The notes beneath the pieces were generated by a model. It was not told where the DNA came from. It did not search any database and saw only the letters and a list, made by a program, of their open reading frames with translations. DNA of 64,000 bases from Microglena sp. YARC (Eukaryota; Chlorophyta; Chlorophyceae; Chlamydomonadales; Chlamydomonadaceae): the NCBI GenBank assembly GCA_022414725.1, contig CM039464.1, positions 41,036,655 to 41,100,654 on the forward strand. The letters run 5' to 3'. Below are positions 21,786 to 33,700 of the stretch, piece by piece. Each line of letters starts with the position of its first letter. Position 1 is the first letter of the stretch. Both the position numbers and the translations under genes were made by a program.

Positions 21786-21969
21786 CATACATACAGTACT
21801 GCCCGTAGTAGTCGTGCCTTCCATATTGGGCAACTGTAGTAGAAATCACTCAAGACACATCCCTCACTCTTCTAGTTACCGTATGAAGTCCTTGCTTGCT
21901 GTGTTAGCGGTTGGACCCCGTTTGGTGAACTGGGTGGGTGAGTGGGTGTTGATGTGGATGTGTCTGTGG

Positions 21970-21973
21970 CTGC

Positions 21974-22031
<58 letters not shown>

Positions 22032-22053
22032 GGGGGGGGGGGGGGGGGGGGGG
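21970..22053. repeat. (TTG)n followed by a poly(G) run
   Basis: About 19 TTG units run directly into 22 or more consecutive G. Confidence 0.95.
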
Positions 22054-22419
22054 TAGCTCGGCTGGCACGTCTGGGTGGGACTTCAGCAACCTGTGTGGGT
22101 GTATGTGTGGGCGTGGGTCAGCTCCACAGGCAAGTCTGGGTGGGAGATCACTTTGTGGCTTTTTGTGAGACATAGCTCTGGCTATAGTGGGATTGCTTTG
22201 GTACATGGCCTCATTTGATATGGAGTCTAGCTCCTAGGTTCTGATATCAAACCCAGAGGTTAAATGTATTGGGAAGGGGGAGAAACGTGTGAGATTGAGA
22301 CCCCCCGACTTTAAATTCGTGCATCTTCGCGTGAATAGGAGACGCTACAAAAGCTCCCATGCTGGATTCCGCAGTATTCGTCACACAAAATCGCATGAAC
22401 CCCCAGGTGGGGTTCAGTC

Positions 22420-22495
22420 CAGGGTACTACAAGTGGTCAAATTGGTCAGCGTTTATAGCGCACATGCCTTTTGTTTGCAGCGTTAAAAGCGCAAC
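22420..22495 (+). mobile_element. hAT-type MITE fragment, copy 4
   Basis: Starts CAGGGTACTACAAGTGGTCA and contains AAATTGGTCAGCG, as in copy 2. It ends inside the element and passes into family B at about 22500. Confidence 0.7.
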
Positions 22496-22504
22496 TTCCT
22501 TGAA

Positions 22505-22745
22505 ACAAGTTATATGCAGCGTCGCCTGCGACGCTAAAAAATGGCGGAGAGTGATCATGAGGGAGCGATAGGTGGCAACGGAAGCGAGTTAGTTACGAGA
22601 CTGTTGGCTGACGTGTCAGGCTTCATCGCGGTCAGACGGATGGATGGATGGATGGATGGTCGCTGATCGGTCGGTCGGACGGTCAGTCGGACGGACAAAT
22701 GGGTCAACATGGGGGCTCCCGCCCCCTTGAAGAGGGGGCTCTGCC
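22505..22745 (+). mobile_element. Dispersed element family B, copy 1
   Basis: Family B is about 200 bp: GCGTCGC..GCGACGC inverted words, then GGCGGAG, GCGAGTTAGTTACG, TTGGCTGACGTGTCAGGCTT, and a 3' hairpin GGGGGCTC..GCCCCC..GAGGGGGCTC. Copies lie at 22.5, 40.9, 45.9 and 62.6 kb. No coding capacity and no clear A/B boxes. It could be a SINE or a MITE. Confidence 0.75.
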
Positions 22746-22856
22746 AAAGACTGTGCAATTCGTGTGGGGGGCCGCGAGGAAGTTTTTTTCATTTACCTAT
22801 GTCCAGGTAAATGAAAAAAACTCGCCTATGTCAGAAGTTTTTGTAGTCTGCCTTAC

Positions 22857-22885
22857 CCCCCCCCCCCCCCCCCCCCCCCCCCCAC

Positions 22886-22922
<37 letters not shown>
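22857..22922. repeat. Poly(C) and (CA)n
   Basis: About 27 C followed by about 16 CA units. Confidence 0.95.
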
Positions 22923-22994
22923 ACACCCCAAAGGCCCAAAGGCCCATATCCCCTTCAGAAATTAAAATTAGGGGGTCAGGTTAATAGGGTCTCT

Positions 22995-23253
22995 AGTGAT
23001 ATCCCCGTTCGGAACGGGATGGCTCTATCGTAGAGCGGTCCCGGGTTGGACGAAGCAGGTGTGGGGGCCTATCAGGTCTCTTGTAGTCTTGTACGAACCC
23101 CAACGAGGTCACTTTGGGTCGTCGACCGGCATTGTAACTGGACTCTAGATGTGATGTAAGCCTGTCCATCTATCGCATACTTACGAGGCGGTTCCCTTAA
23201 TACCCTCTGGGCACGTCCTTAGAGGTCATTGTGTGACAATTCTTGGATGTTTA
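22995..23253 (+). mobile_element. tRNA-derived SINE (family D), copy 1
   Basis: Collinear with 56779-57002: CCCCGTTCGGAACGGGATGG, CTCTATCGTAGAGCGGTCCC (A-box region), a degraded B box, then GGTCGTCGACCGGCAT and GTAACTGGACTCTAGATGTG. Pol III-like boxes are clearer in the second copy. Confidence 0.75.
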
Positions 23254-23877
23254 AATTTTAAATTTTAAATTTTCTCTAGTGATCCCCTGGACAAGCTCTA
23301 TCCATTTGTGGTCTCACATTTGGATTTTAGCCAAGTTTGACAACATGGTCAAGCAAGCATAATTTCCTAGCCCTGATTCTGAGCTGATCTAGCATGTTTT
23401 GGTGTTTGAGAATTTAAAGGTGGTGTTAAGCCTAAGTTGCATGCCTAAGTACCCTCCTACCCAAGCAGTTAGGGAGAAAATATTGAATTTCTGGTTTGGC
23501 CCAACTTTCACACTTGGTGTACTTAGAACCTCTGGAGGTCACTACTCGAGCACCACCTCGACCCATATACTCATCCTCGAAAACAAGCGCGGATTCGGAA
23601 TGCTTTCGTCAACCAGTTTCATGGGTATGCTTAACTTCCGTCAGATTCCGTCGGTCGAGGAAGTTACGAAGATATTCCCGGAAACGGCTCGACGATCCCT
23701 GTACGAGGATCTGCCAGGTGCCTCGACTTGGATCTAGAGGACCGCGCCTCCATATTTACTCGTTGTCGAAAAAAGCGCGGATTCGGAAATATCTCGTCGA
23801 GCTTGTGTCATAGGTCTGCTTAACTTTATCTGAGACCGAGTGCTAAGGAAGTTTTGACCTCAAACACACCAATGACA

Positions 23878-24331
23878 CACCAATGACCTCAAACACACCA
23901 ATGGCACCAATGCAGTCAGAGACATCCCTGATGAAAGACGGGTTGGCTTTAAACGCCTCCGATACCAGAAATGGTTCGCAGCCAACAGCAATGATGAGAA
24001 TGGCTTGATTCCCTTTACATCTGCCTTACATAAGCAGGATCAGATTCGTTCTATAGCACAGTTTAGAATGGGTTCCAATTGGCTGAACACAGAAAGAATG
24101 AGGGTGGTGGATAGAGCACACATCCCTCGTTCAATGAGACACTGTCAAATGTGTGGGTTCCAAAAACCTGAGGATGAAATGCATATGTTTGAGTGCCCTT
24201 TTCATAATGATATTCGCCTCCGCTACCAGAAGCTGTTTACAGATATTTATAGGCATGTCCATGAGGATACCGACTTAACCGTATGGAAGGTGGAATTCTG
24301 CGATTCCACATTCAGAACCTTTATGAATTAA
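23878..24331 (+). pseudogene. LINE C-terminal zinc-knuckle fragment
   Basis: Open frame reading RVGFKRLRYQKWFAANSNDE and, at about 24050-24230, IAQFRMGSNWLNTERMR then RHCQMCGFQKPEDEMHMFEC. The arrangement Arg-rich helix, C-x2-C, E-D-E-x-H-x3-C matches the zf-RVT tail of non-LTR retrotransposons. A stop lies just upstream (about 23870) and no RT is present, so this is a fragment, of a different LINE family from the one at 2.9-9.8 kb. Confidence 0.7.
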
Positions 24332-24339
24332 GGGCGCCT

Positions 24340-25170
24340 GGAGGCGCGTCCCGAATGAATGATTCGAATCCTAAATTCAATGTATTTTAATTAATTGAAT
24401 TGAATTGTATTTAATGTTGTGATATTTTAATTCGATTTATTCCTTTCCATTGTGATGCGTACATGTTTTGCCTTGGTTTTTTGACGACTATTCTGTTCCC
24501 AAACCTATGTATACGCACATGTTTAAGTGGTTCAAATTTGAAATGTTACCTCAATGCACCCTTAAATCAAATTGTTAACCGTTAGTTATAGCTTTTTGGC
24601 CCAACCTGAGCTCCTTTTCGTGAATTGCGATGCTCATATGTGCTCTGCTGAGAATTTTCCCGGTATAAATAAATCTTATAATTAATCAAAATAAAGAATG
24701 TTCAACTTTTTGATGTTTTTCATGAAACCTGAAAATTTGGTTTGTGACACACTAACGGACGGACATTTTAATGGGGCTAATCCCTCTTCAAAAAATCTGG
24801 AGATTTTTTTCATTCGGGTATGGAAATGGCACTAAGACTTTTTGGAGCAACCAAGCCGACTATCTTTCTACTTGTAGAAGAGCAAGACAGGAAGCCCTGG
24901 ACTGCTTAGTGGCACCGTAATTTATTATCCCTTTTTTTCTTGTGACTTCTCGTTTGTTAGCTTCTTACCTCCGCCACTGTAAGTGGTTGAGATCTGGGTC
25001 CTGCTCTAGGGGGTTTAATACCTACGCCACCAAAACGGTGGTTGGGAGTTTGGTTTGTTTGTCCTAGACACACCCCTGATGTAATGGGTTTTTTTGCTTT
25101 GTGGGCGGGTGCTTTTTCTTTTTGTTTAAAGCACAGAGTCTCATACACCCTCGCGGTGCCAAGTAGACTT
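24340..25170. other. AT-rich intergenic sequence, nothing recognised
   Basis: No supported gene. Runs of AATTGAATT-type words near 24370-24430. Confidence 0.5.
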
Positions 25171-25175
25171 CAACA

Positions 25176-25420
25176 TGTAATGTAATGTAATGTAATGTAA
25201 TGTAATGTAATGTAATGTAATGTAATGTAATGTAATGTAATGTAATGTAATGTAATGTAATGTAATGTAATGTAATGTAATATAATGTAATGTAATGTAA
25301 TGTAATGTAATGTAATGTAATGTAATGTAATGTAATGTAATGTAATGTAATGTAATGTAATGTAATGTAATGTAATGTAATGTAATGTAATGTAATGTAA
25401 TGTAATGTAATGTAATGTAA
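25176..25420. repeat. (TGTAA)n pentanucleotide array
   Basis: 49 tandem TGTAA units with a single variant (TATAA at about 25281). All frames are open on the minus strand (ITLHY repeat), an artefact. Confidence 0.98.
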
Positions 25421-25852
25421 ACAGTTTTCACCAGAGGAAAATTCTGAAAGCGCCCCCCACCCCACCCCCACCCACCCCACCCCTCATATGGAGATACGAT
25501 AACTGGATGCAGAGAACATTATGAGAGGAATCTCGCCAACCTAATCTGTAGCAAAAGTGATTCCGGAGCCAATGCACGATGTCGTACCTCAATGCCTTAG
25601 CTACTTAATACATTTTGCATCAGGCTATCCTGCACCCCCACCATCAGCTCCGGCATCACCTCCGGCATCTGCACCAGCGCTTACAGCAACATGAGAATGC
25701 TGTACCCCCACCATCATGATATACCCTCATGCACCCTCACACGCACCAACTTAAGCACCAGCACCAGCTCTAAGACCAGTACATGCACCACCCCCACCGT
25801 CAGTACCAGCTCATGTACCACCACCAGCTCTCTTTTGCACCCGAGCTCATGC

Positions 25853-26130
25853 TATACCCCCCCCCCCCCCCCCCCCCCCACCCCAAACAAACACACACAC
25901 ACACGAATATTTCGCGTTTGGGCCTTCTACTCTATACCCACAAAAAAATACAAGTATCTTGCAGACAGGAAAAGGACGTCTCTCCTCGCGACCTGGATCA
26001 CAAGCTTGCGCGAGATCGATGGAAAAATACCGGTATGCACAAAGTCGGTGAGGAAACAGGGGCAGAGGTGCATCTGAAGGGCTGTCGCAGATCCCCCCCC
26101 CACCCACCCACCCCCACCCACCCACCCCCT

Positions 26131-26166
<36 letters not shown>

Positions 26167-26240
26167 ACATACACACACACACACTCTCACACACACACAC
26201 ACACACACCACCAGCCACCACCACCACCACCACCACCACG
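25853..26240. repeat. C-rich and (CA)n simple repeats
   Basis: Poly(C) at about 25857-25880, CCCACC-rich at 26092-26130, (CA)n at 26133-26210 and (CAC)n at 26210-26240. An imperfect duplication links 25960-26090 with 26300-26410 (GGTCGATGAAGAAACC/GAGATCGATGGAAAAAT, then GAAGGGC.GTCGC). Confidence 0.8.
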
Positions 26241-26795
26241 AATATTTACGCCTTCTGCTGTACACCTGCATATTCCGCATCAACACACCCACCTAAAAAG
26301 TATCGTGCAGAGAAGGAAGGGCGCCTCCTCGCGACCCCAACCACAGGCTTGCACGAGGTCGATGAAGAAACCCGGGGCAAAGGTGCAGCTGAAGGGCCGT
26401 CGCCGATAAACCAGGGTCCTGTCTTCTTGGAGCGGGGCTTCAATCTTTCTTGCCAGGACAAGGCTCCTTGCGCTTTCAACGTGAATGACTGAATGGATAA
26501 GCAGCAAAGTCATGCTACCGCATACCGCCGCATATCATCAACCGGACCCGTGCAGTTAACGGGCTCACTAAACCCTACACCCCTAAACGTGAAAGCGCAA
26601 GGAGCCTCCTCAGCAACAGGTAGCACGGAGTGGAAGTATGATGCTAGCACGGTAATTGTCGTCGATTATCGTCGACATGTACTACATGGGTAGGTACGAC
26701 CGGCAGGTATTTATGGACGACAAATAGTGCGAACAGTTCTGCTGCTTTGCTTCCTGTATTGTTACTTACTCTTGATCGTTGGATAATGTTTTTGA

Positions 26796-26822
26796 ACCCC
26801 CCCCCCCCCCCCCCCCCCCCCC
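26796..26822. repeat. Poly(C) run
   Basis: About 26 consecutive C. Confidence 0.95.
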
Positions 26823-27045
26823 GGAGGCCCAGCCCCTTCGCTGGGCTGCCAACCTTTACAGAGGAACATGCCGCCCACCCCTGGAGATTTAGGAGTCTCC
26901 CCTGAGTCCACATCAGCATTTCCCGAAGTCCATATCAGCATCCCAGGAAACAATATCTGAATCGCTGCGAAGCTACCGTGTCACACAGCGTTGCGACACC
27001 TTCAGCTTTTACTTCGCAGCGGATTTTTTTTCTTTCTGTCGCTTG

Positions 27046-27224
27046 GGCTTCCCGTGGATTGGGGTCCAGCAGTTGACCTGGCAGCTAAACTGAACCCAAC
27101 CGAACCCCCCTGGAGAATCCCGAAGTCCTTAGGGTGAATCAAGGACTTCGGGATTCTCCGGGGATTGTCAGTTGGGTTCAGTTGAGCTGCCAGGTCGACT
27201 CCTGGAACCTAACCCACGGGAAGG
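27046..27224. mobile_element. Foldback element / long inverted repeat
   Basis: Arms of about 84 bp (27046-27130 and 27141-27224) are complementary at roughly 85% over TCCCGTGG, GACCTGGCAGCT, AACTGAACCCAAC and GGAGAATCCCGAAGTCCTT, with a 10-bp loop. The right flank ends GGAAACACACCCTTAG, close to the terminus of the PIF/Harbinger-like MITE at 20515, so the two may be related. Confidence 0.8.
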
Positions 27225-27314
27225 CCAAAAAGTCCTGTGGAAACACACCCTTAGTCCGCCTCAACATATCCGAACGTCCCAATTTTAAATCCAATGTTCG
27301 AACGTGCAGGCAGT

Positions 27315-27700
27315 TCAGAACCTGATCTCCCAATCTGAGAGTAAAATGATTCCTCTACATTACCTGATGTGCAATCCAGAAGTTGATTGTCAAGACTTCC
27401 TCTGTTCATCCATGAATGTATGAAGAAATTGGATCAAGTATTTTTTCCAGGCACGATTCCTTTGTGTGCTGTTTTTATCGTTCAGAATCATCATCATCAT
27501 CATCATTATGATAAGAAAAATGAAAAACATGAAAATGAACTGTTCCCGTTTACATTTCCTTTTTGATACTGCCGAAGACGGCGAGCAGCCAAATTGCTGG
27601 CTAAGGCTGTGTAACCAAGTTGAAGTTAGAGATCACACTTCTGCTTTCATAATTCATTCAATTAAAACAAAAAAATGAAATAATAATTGTTCATATTCTT
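27315..27700. repeat. Dispersed repeat family F, copy 1
   Basis: 27545-27640 (GCCGAAGACGGCGAGCAGCC, AAATTGCTGGCT, GTAACCAAGTTGAA) resembles 50380-50425 and 50608-50650. 27315-27395 resembles 1480-1570. Confidence 0.5.
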
Positions 27701-28112
27701 GCTGAAACCAATATGAGCGCCAACGTGTTATAATTGATCGTGATAATTACACGTACATGGGCTCAATGGTTGAGACAAAGTAATGGATTTTGGAATAAAA
27801 CCGTTGACCTTAAAGATGATGGTTTTATGAAGAGAGCCTAGCTCGAGAATGATCTAATGGCAACCAGAGATGGCACCAAACAATGCTGGTTTCATGGATT
27901 ACTAAGATGCATTCAGAGATAAGGTGTTACATAATATTTCTCTGATATTCTTTAAGATATCCAGGATTCATGACCAGCCTTATGCTGGAGACTTGATCAA
28001 CAAACTCAACTTTAATTTCCAGTTTTCACAAAGCATTTTTCACAAACGGGGATCGCGGGTTCTAACTACTGAACGGGGATTGTGGGATCTATATGTCCCA
28101 GTTTCCTATTTA

Positions 28113-28140
28113 CCCCCCCCCCCCCCCCCGCCCCCCCCCC
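28113..28140. repeat. Poly(C) run
   Basis: A C tract broken by one G. Confidence 0.95.
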
Positions 28141-28169
28141 CATCGCCTCTGTAGCGGCTTCCCCTGTGA

Positions 28170-28580
28170 CCGTTGCAAACAGGAGTTGGGATCTTGACTC
28201 GATACCCTTGCTGCTGCTGCTGCTCGCTGCTGTCTACTGCTGCTGCACCTGTGACCGCTGCAAAAGGGGATCGCGGGAGTTGGGAGCTTGACTAGCTAGC
28301 CCTTGCTGCTGCTGCTTGCTGCAGTCTACTGCTGCTGCTTGCTGCTGTGACCGCTGCAAATGGGGATCATGGGAGTTGGGAGCTTGACTCACTAGCCCTT
28401 GCTACTGCTGCTGCTGCTGCTTGCTGCTGTCTACTGCTGCTGCGGTTGATGTTGCATGGTGCCGCTGCTTCTGCTTGCTTATGTATACTGCTGCTGTGGT
28501 TGCTGTTGCATGTTGCCGCTACTTCTGCTTGTTTATGTACACTGCTGCTGCGGTTGCTGTTGCATGGTGCCGCTGCTGCC
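28170..28580. repeat. CTG-rich minisatellite
   Basis: Imperfect repeats of GGGATC.YGGGAGTTGGGAGC, TTGACT..CTAGCCCTTGCTG and of GTTGCATGGTGCCGCTGCTT. CTG tracts lie between them. Confidence 0.8.
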
Positions 28581-28759
28581 CACCCTGAGAGCATCCGCTC
28601 CCCCCCTCTGTTCTCCCCATGCTGGCCGCAGCAGGGTATTTTTCTTTTCAGCTACGGGCAGCAGCTTCTATGCAGCTCCTCTGACTGGCTATCCAGCCCA
28701 ACCTGACGCAACCTACTGCACCTTTAATCTGACACACTCAGCTGTCCTGAACTGCTGAA

Positions 28760-29108
28760 AAATTGCGACGGAGCACAGCGCCTGACTCAGAGAACTGCCT
28801 AGAAGCTGCTAAGAAAACAATTGTGACATAGCACAGCGCCTGACTCAGGGAGCTGCCTAGAAGCTGCTAAGAAAATAATTGTGACATAGCACAGCGCCTG
28901 ACCCAGGGAGCTGCCTAGAAGCTGCTAAGAAAACAATTGTGACAGAGCACAGCGCCTGACTCAGGGAGCTGCCTAGAAGCTGCTAAGAAAACAATTGTGA
29001 CATAGCACAGCGCCTGACTCAGGGAGCTTCCTAGAAGCTGCTATGAAAACAATTGTGACATAGCACAGCAACTGACTCAGGGAGCTGCCTAGAAGCTGCT
29101 GGGAAAAG
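28760..29108. repeat. 58-bp tandem repeat, 6 copies
   Basis: Unit GAAAACAATTGTGACATAGC, ACAGCGCCTGACTCAGGGAG, CTGCCTAGAAGCTGCTAA. Copies differ by single bases. Confidence 0.92.
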
Positions 29109-29204
29109 CCGAGAAGAAAAATCCGCATAGCACAGCCCCACCTTGTCTCCCCCCTCCCCTCTTGACACCCCGTCCTGCAGTGCCTTGATGAGTAACTCCT
29201 GTGT

Positions 29205-29375
29205 GCATGTAAGGTACAGTCCAGAGGTTAACCAAATAGGCTCAAGGGACTTGCCCAACCGTGATAGGAAGGGCTTCAAAATAAAAAGCACTGATGAACT
29301 GAACCCCAAACAATCGTTTTACTGACGGGGGCCCTGAGTCCGTGATACAGTGATCATTTAATTCCCACTTAACTC
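29205..29375. repeat. Dispersed repeat family C, inverted copy
   Basis: Reverse complement of the layout at 48232-48410: GGACTTGCCCAACCGTGATA, GGAAGGGCTTC, AAACAATCGTTTTACTGACG and GGGGGCCCTGAGT. Confidence 0.75.
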
Positions 29376-29379
29376 CTTG

Positions 29380-29592
29380 AGCCCCTTTCAATGATATACA
29401 TTGGTCTAGTGGTAGACCAAATCACTATGAGGATGAAGAGTCGAGGGTTCGATCCCCCCTTCGTTTGCTCTTGGGGTTGCAGGTCGTTGTCAACCACGAT
29501 GGTAGCTTGTCCAGTTGAGGTAGAAGACCGCTCCCTACCCGCGTACGGCGGGTTCCCTTTACAACCACGCCCCACCAGGCGTTATCATTACC
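29380..29592 (+). mobile_element. tRNA-derived SINE (family A), copy 3
   Basis: The best-preserved plus-strand copy. Starts AGCCCCTTTCAATGATATAC, A box TGGTCTAGTGGTAGACC (29402-29418), B box GGGTTCGATCCCC (about 29446-29458), then the shared 3' body ending GGCGTTATCATTACC. The tRNA-like 5' half resembles a Gln/Glu/Asp-type tRNA by its boxes, but it cannot fold into a full tRNA. Confidence 0.9.
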
Positions 29593-29689
29593 TGATGCAA
29601 CACATGATGTAGCTCAGCAAAATTATCATACTGACTCTGCAGCTGCTCGCTGATTAGGTCGGGCATCTGCAAGGGAGGGCAACCCAGGG

Positions 29690-29940
29690 GTTTTATTTTC
29701 AAATCTGAAAGTTGGTATGTATAGATTAATGGGTTTAGGCCTTCTCAAGGGGCAGCGTTTCATAGCTTTTTATATCTTTTATAGCCTTTTTATAGCTTTT
29801 GAGGGCCATTTAGGGCAAAACAAAAACTTTTTATATTCCTTTTATAGCGAGAATTTGCTGAAACGGTGTCAGACTAGCGATCGCTATGTATAGCAGGGGG
29901 GGGGGGGGGGGGGGGGGGGGGGGAAAATCCCTAGGACAAC
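29690..29940 (+). repeat. Dispersed repeat family E, copy 1
   Basis: Collinear with 49420-49640 and, inverted, with 61262-61450: CTTCTCAAGGGGCAGCGTTT, GGGCCATTTAGGGC, TATAGCGAGAATTTG, ACTAGCGATCGCTATGTATA. Includes a poly(G) run at 29897-29924. Words from this family recur in the 79-bp satellite. Confidence 0.7.
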
Positions 29941-30127
29941 CCGTTTTTGTTGTTGTTGCATATTTCTCATATCTGTACTGCATGTAAAGGCATCGTACTT
30001 AATGATGACCGCCAACTATTCTGTAACAAGTTCTACAACGATATCTGAAGGTATACATATTTTGAAATAGGCCAGTCACTTGCAGGGCACGACAAACAAG
30101 TCAACTTCCTTGTTGTCGCATAGGAGG

Positions 30128-30225
30128 TAGTGTGCGTGCGTGTGCGTGTGTGCGTGCGTGCGTGTGTGTGTGTGTGTGCGTGTGTGTGTGTGCGCGTGCG
30201 TTTGTGTGAGTGTGTGTGAGGGCCA
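30128..30225. repeat. (GT)n-rich microsatellite
   Basis: GTGTGCG/GTGTGT variants. Confidence 0.9.
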
Positions 30226-30525
30226 GGTATTTCCCCCTGCTTTATATAGCGATCGCTACATTTGACCCCGTTTTGGCCCCAACTGCCCCTATAAAGAACC
30301 CCCCCCCCCCCACACACAGAAGGGATACATATTTTAAAATAGGTCAGCCACTAAGCTTAGCTTAATAGCCATAGCTTTCGATGGTGTAAACAATGGTGCC
30401 CAATACCTTTTTTAAGGCACGAGAGAGCTTTTAAGCGAATGCAGGGTAGGACAAACAATTCAGCTTCCTCGTTGCTGCTTAGGAGATAGTCTGTTGGGGG
30501 GGCAAGCAGGGATTTGTTCCCCTGC

Positions 30526-30722
30526 TAATGATAACGCCTGGCGGGGAGTGGTGTTAAGGGAGCCTGTCGTACGCGGGTGGGGAGCGGTCTCCTCCCTAAA
30601 CTGGACAAGCTACCATCGCGGTTGACGATGACCTGCAACGCCAAGAGCGACCAAAGGGGGGAGTCGAACCCTGGATCTTCATCCTCAAGCTAGTCTATAT
30701 CTACCATAGCTTGATAGCTAAT
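30526..30722 (-). mobile_element. tRNA-derived SINE (family A), copy 4
   Basis: Antisense: starts TAATGATAACGCCTGGCGGG, contains GGACAAGCTACCATCGCGGT and the B-box complement GGGGGAGTCGAACCC. The A-box region is degraded (CTACCATAGCTTG). Confidence 0.85.
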
Positions 30723-30739
30723 CCTGGCCCTACCAACCA

Positions 30740-33700
30740 CAATCGCCGCTATCAGGGGCCCTAGCTAATTTTTGGCCATTACCATTCTGGCCCAATCGCC
30801 GCTACATAAAAAGCCCTAAATGGCCCTAGCTAATTTTGGCCATTACCATTCTGGCCCCAATCGCCGCTATCATAATAATAAAAACGCTTGCCCTAAATGC
30901 CCTAGCTAATTTTGGCCAATTACCATTCTGGCCCCAATCGCCGCTATCTATAATAATAAAACGCTTTGGCCCTAAAATGGCCCTAGCTAATTTTGGCCAT
31001 TACCATTCTGGCCCCAATCGCCGCTATCATAATAATAAAAACGCTTTGGCCCTAAATGGCCCTAGCTAATTTTGGCCATTACCATTCTGGCCCCAATCGC
31101 CGCTATCATAATAATAAAAACGCTTTGGCCCTAAATGGCCCTAGCTAATTTTGGCCATTACCATTCTGGCCCCAATCGCCGCTATCATAATAATAAAAAA
31201 CGCTTTGGCCCTAAATGGCCCTAGCTAATTTTGGCCATTACCATTCTGGCCCCAATCGCCGCTATCATAATAATAAAAACGCTTTGGCCCTAAATGGCCC
31301 TAGCTAATTTTGGCCATTACCATTCTGGCCCCAATCGCCGCTATCATAATAATAAAAACGCTTTGGCCCTAAATGGCCCTAGCTAATTTGGCCATTACCA
31401 TTCTGGCCCCAATCGCCGCTATCATAATAATAAAAACGCTTTGGCCCTAAATGGCCCTAGCTAATTTTGGCCATTACCATTCTGGCCCCAATCGCCGCTA
31501 TCATAATAATAAAAACGCTTTGGCCCTAAATGGCCCTAGCTAATTTTGGCCATTACCATTCTGGCCCCAATCGCCGCTATCATAATAATAAAAACGCTTT
31601 GGCCCTAAATGGCCCTAGCTAATTTTGGCCATTACCATTCTGGCCCCAATCGCCGCTATCATAATAATAAAAACGCTTTGGCCCTAAATGGCCCTAGCTA
31701 ATTTTGGCCATTACCATTCCTGGCCCCAATCGCCGCTATCATAATAATAAAAACGCTTTGGCCCTAAATGGCCCTAGCTAATTTTGGCCATTACCATTCT
31801 GGCCCCAATCGCCGCTATCATAATAATAAAAACGCTTTGGCCCTAAATGGCCTAGCTAATTTTGGCCATTACCATTCTGGCCCCAATCGCCGCTATCATA
31901 ATAATAAAAACGCTTTGGCCCTAAATGGCCCTAGCTAATTTTGGCCATTACCATTCTGGCCCCAATCGCCGCTATCATAATAATAAAAACGCTTTGGCCC
32001 TAAATGGCCCTAGCTAATTTTGGCCATTACCATTCTGGCCCCAATCGCCGCTATCAATAATAATAAAAACGCTTTGGCCCTAAATGGCCCTAAGCTAATT
32101 TTGGCCATTACCATTCTGGCCCCAATCGCCGCTATCAATAATAATAAAAACGCTTTGGCCCTAAATGGCCCTAGCTAATTTGGCCCATTACCATTCTGGC
32201 CCAATCGCCGCTATCATAATAATAAAAACGCTTTGGGCCCTAAATGGCCCTAGCTAATTTTGGCCATTCCATTCTGCCCCAATCGCCGCTATCATAATAA
32301 CGCTTTGGCCCTAAAAACTATTTGGCTTTGCTATCGCCCTAAATGGCCCTAAAGCCCTAGCTAATTTGGCCATTACCATTCTGGCCCCAATCGCCGCTAT
32401 CATAATAATAAAAAAACGCTTTGGCCCTAAATGGCCCTAGCTAATTTTGGCCATTACCATTCTGGCCCCAATCGCCGCTATCATAATAATAAAAACGCTT
32501 TTGGCCCTAAATGGCCCTAGCTAATTTTGGCCATTACCATTCTGGCCCCAATCGCCGCTATCATAATAATATGAAAACGCTTTGGCCCTAAATGGCCTAG
32601 CTAATTTTGGCCATTACCATTCTGGCCCCAATCGCCCGCTATCATAATAATAAAAACGCTTTGGCCCTAAATGGCCCTAGCTAATTTTGGCCATTACCAT
32701 TCTGGCCCCAATCGCCGCTATCATAATAATAAAAACGCTTTGGCCCTAAATGGCCCTAGCTAATTTTGCCATTACCATTCTGGCCCCAATCGCGCTATCA
32801 TAATAATAAAAACGCTTTGGCCCTAAAATGGCCCTAGCTAATTTTGGCCATTACCATTCTGGGCCCAATCGCCGCTATCATAATAATAAAAACGCTTTGG
32901 CCCTAAATGGCCCTAGCTAATTTTGGCCATTACCATTCTGGCCCCAATCGCCGCTATCATAATAATAAAAAACGCTTTGGCCCTAAATGGCCCTAGCTAA
33001 TTTTGGCCATTACCATTCTGGCCCCAATCGCCGCTATCATAATAATAAAAACGCTTTGGCCCTAAAATGGCCCTAGCTAATTTTGGCCATTACCATTCTG
33101 GCCCCAATCGCGCTATCATAATAATAAAAACGCTTTGGCCCTAAATGGCCCTAGCTAATTTTGGCCATTACCATTCTGGCCCCAAATCGCCGCTATCATA
33201 AATAATAAAAACGCTTTGGCCCTAAATGGCCCCTAAGCTAATTTTGGCCATTACCATTCTGGCCCCAATCGCCGCTATCATAATAATAAAAACGCTTTTA
33301 AATGCCCTAAATGGCCCTAGCATTTTGGCCATTACCATTCTGGCCCCAATCGCCGCTATCATAATAATAAAAAACGCTTTGGCCCTAAAAAAATGGCCCT
33401 AGCTAATTTTGGCCATTACCATTCTGGCCCCAATCGCCGCTATCATAATAATAAAAACGCTTTGGCCCTAAATGGCCCTAGCTAATTTGGCCATTACCAT
33501 TCTGGCCCCCAATCGCCGCTATCATAATAATAAAAACGCTTTGCCCTAAATGGCCCTAGCTAATTTTGGCCATTACCATTCTGGCCCCAATCGCCGCTAT
33601 CATAATAATAAAAAACGCTTTGGCCCTAAATGGCCCTAGCTAATTTTGGCCATTACCATTCTGGCCCCAATCGCCGCTATCATAATAATAAAACGCTTTG

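Noticed and set aside
25064..25480. ITLHY-repeat open frames on the minus strand
   Set aside because: Produced by the TGTAA array; no start context, domain or splice site.
29400..29460. tRNA gene (Gln/Glu/Asp-like)
   Set aside because: A and B boxes are present, but the anticodon arm and acceptor pairing fail and the unit is repeated as the head of a SINE.
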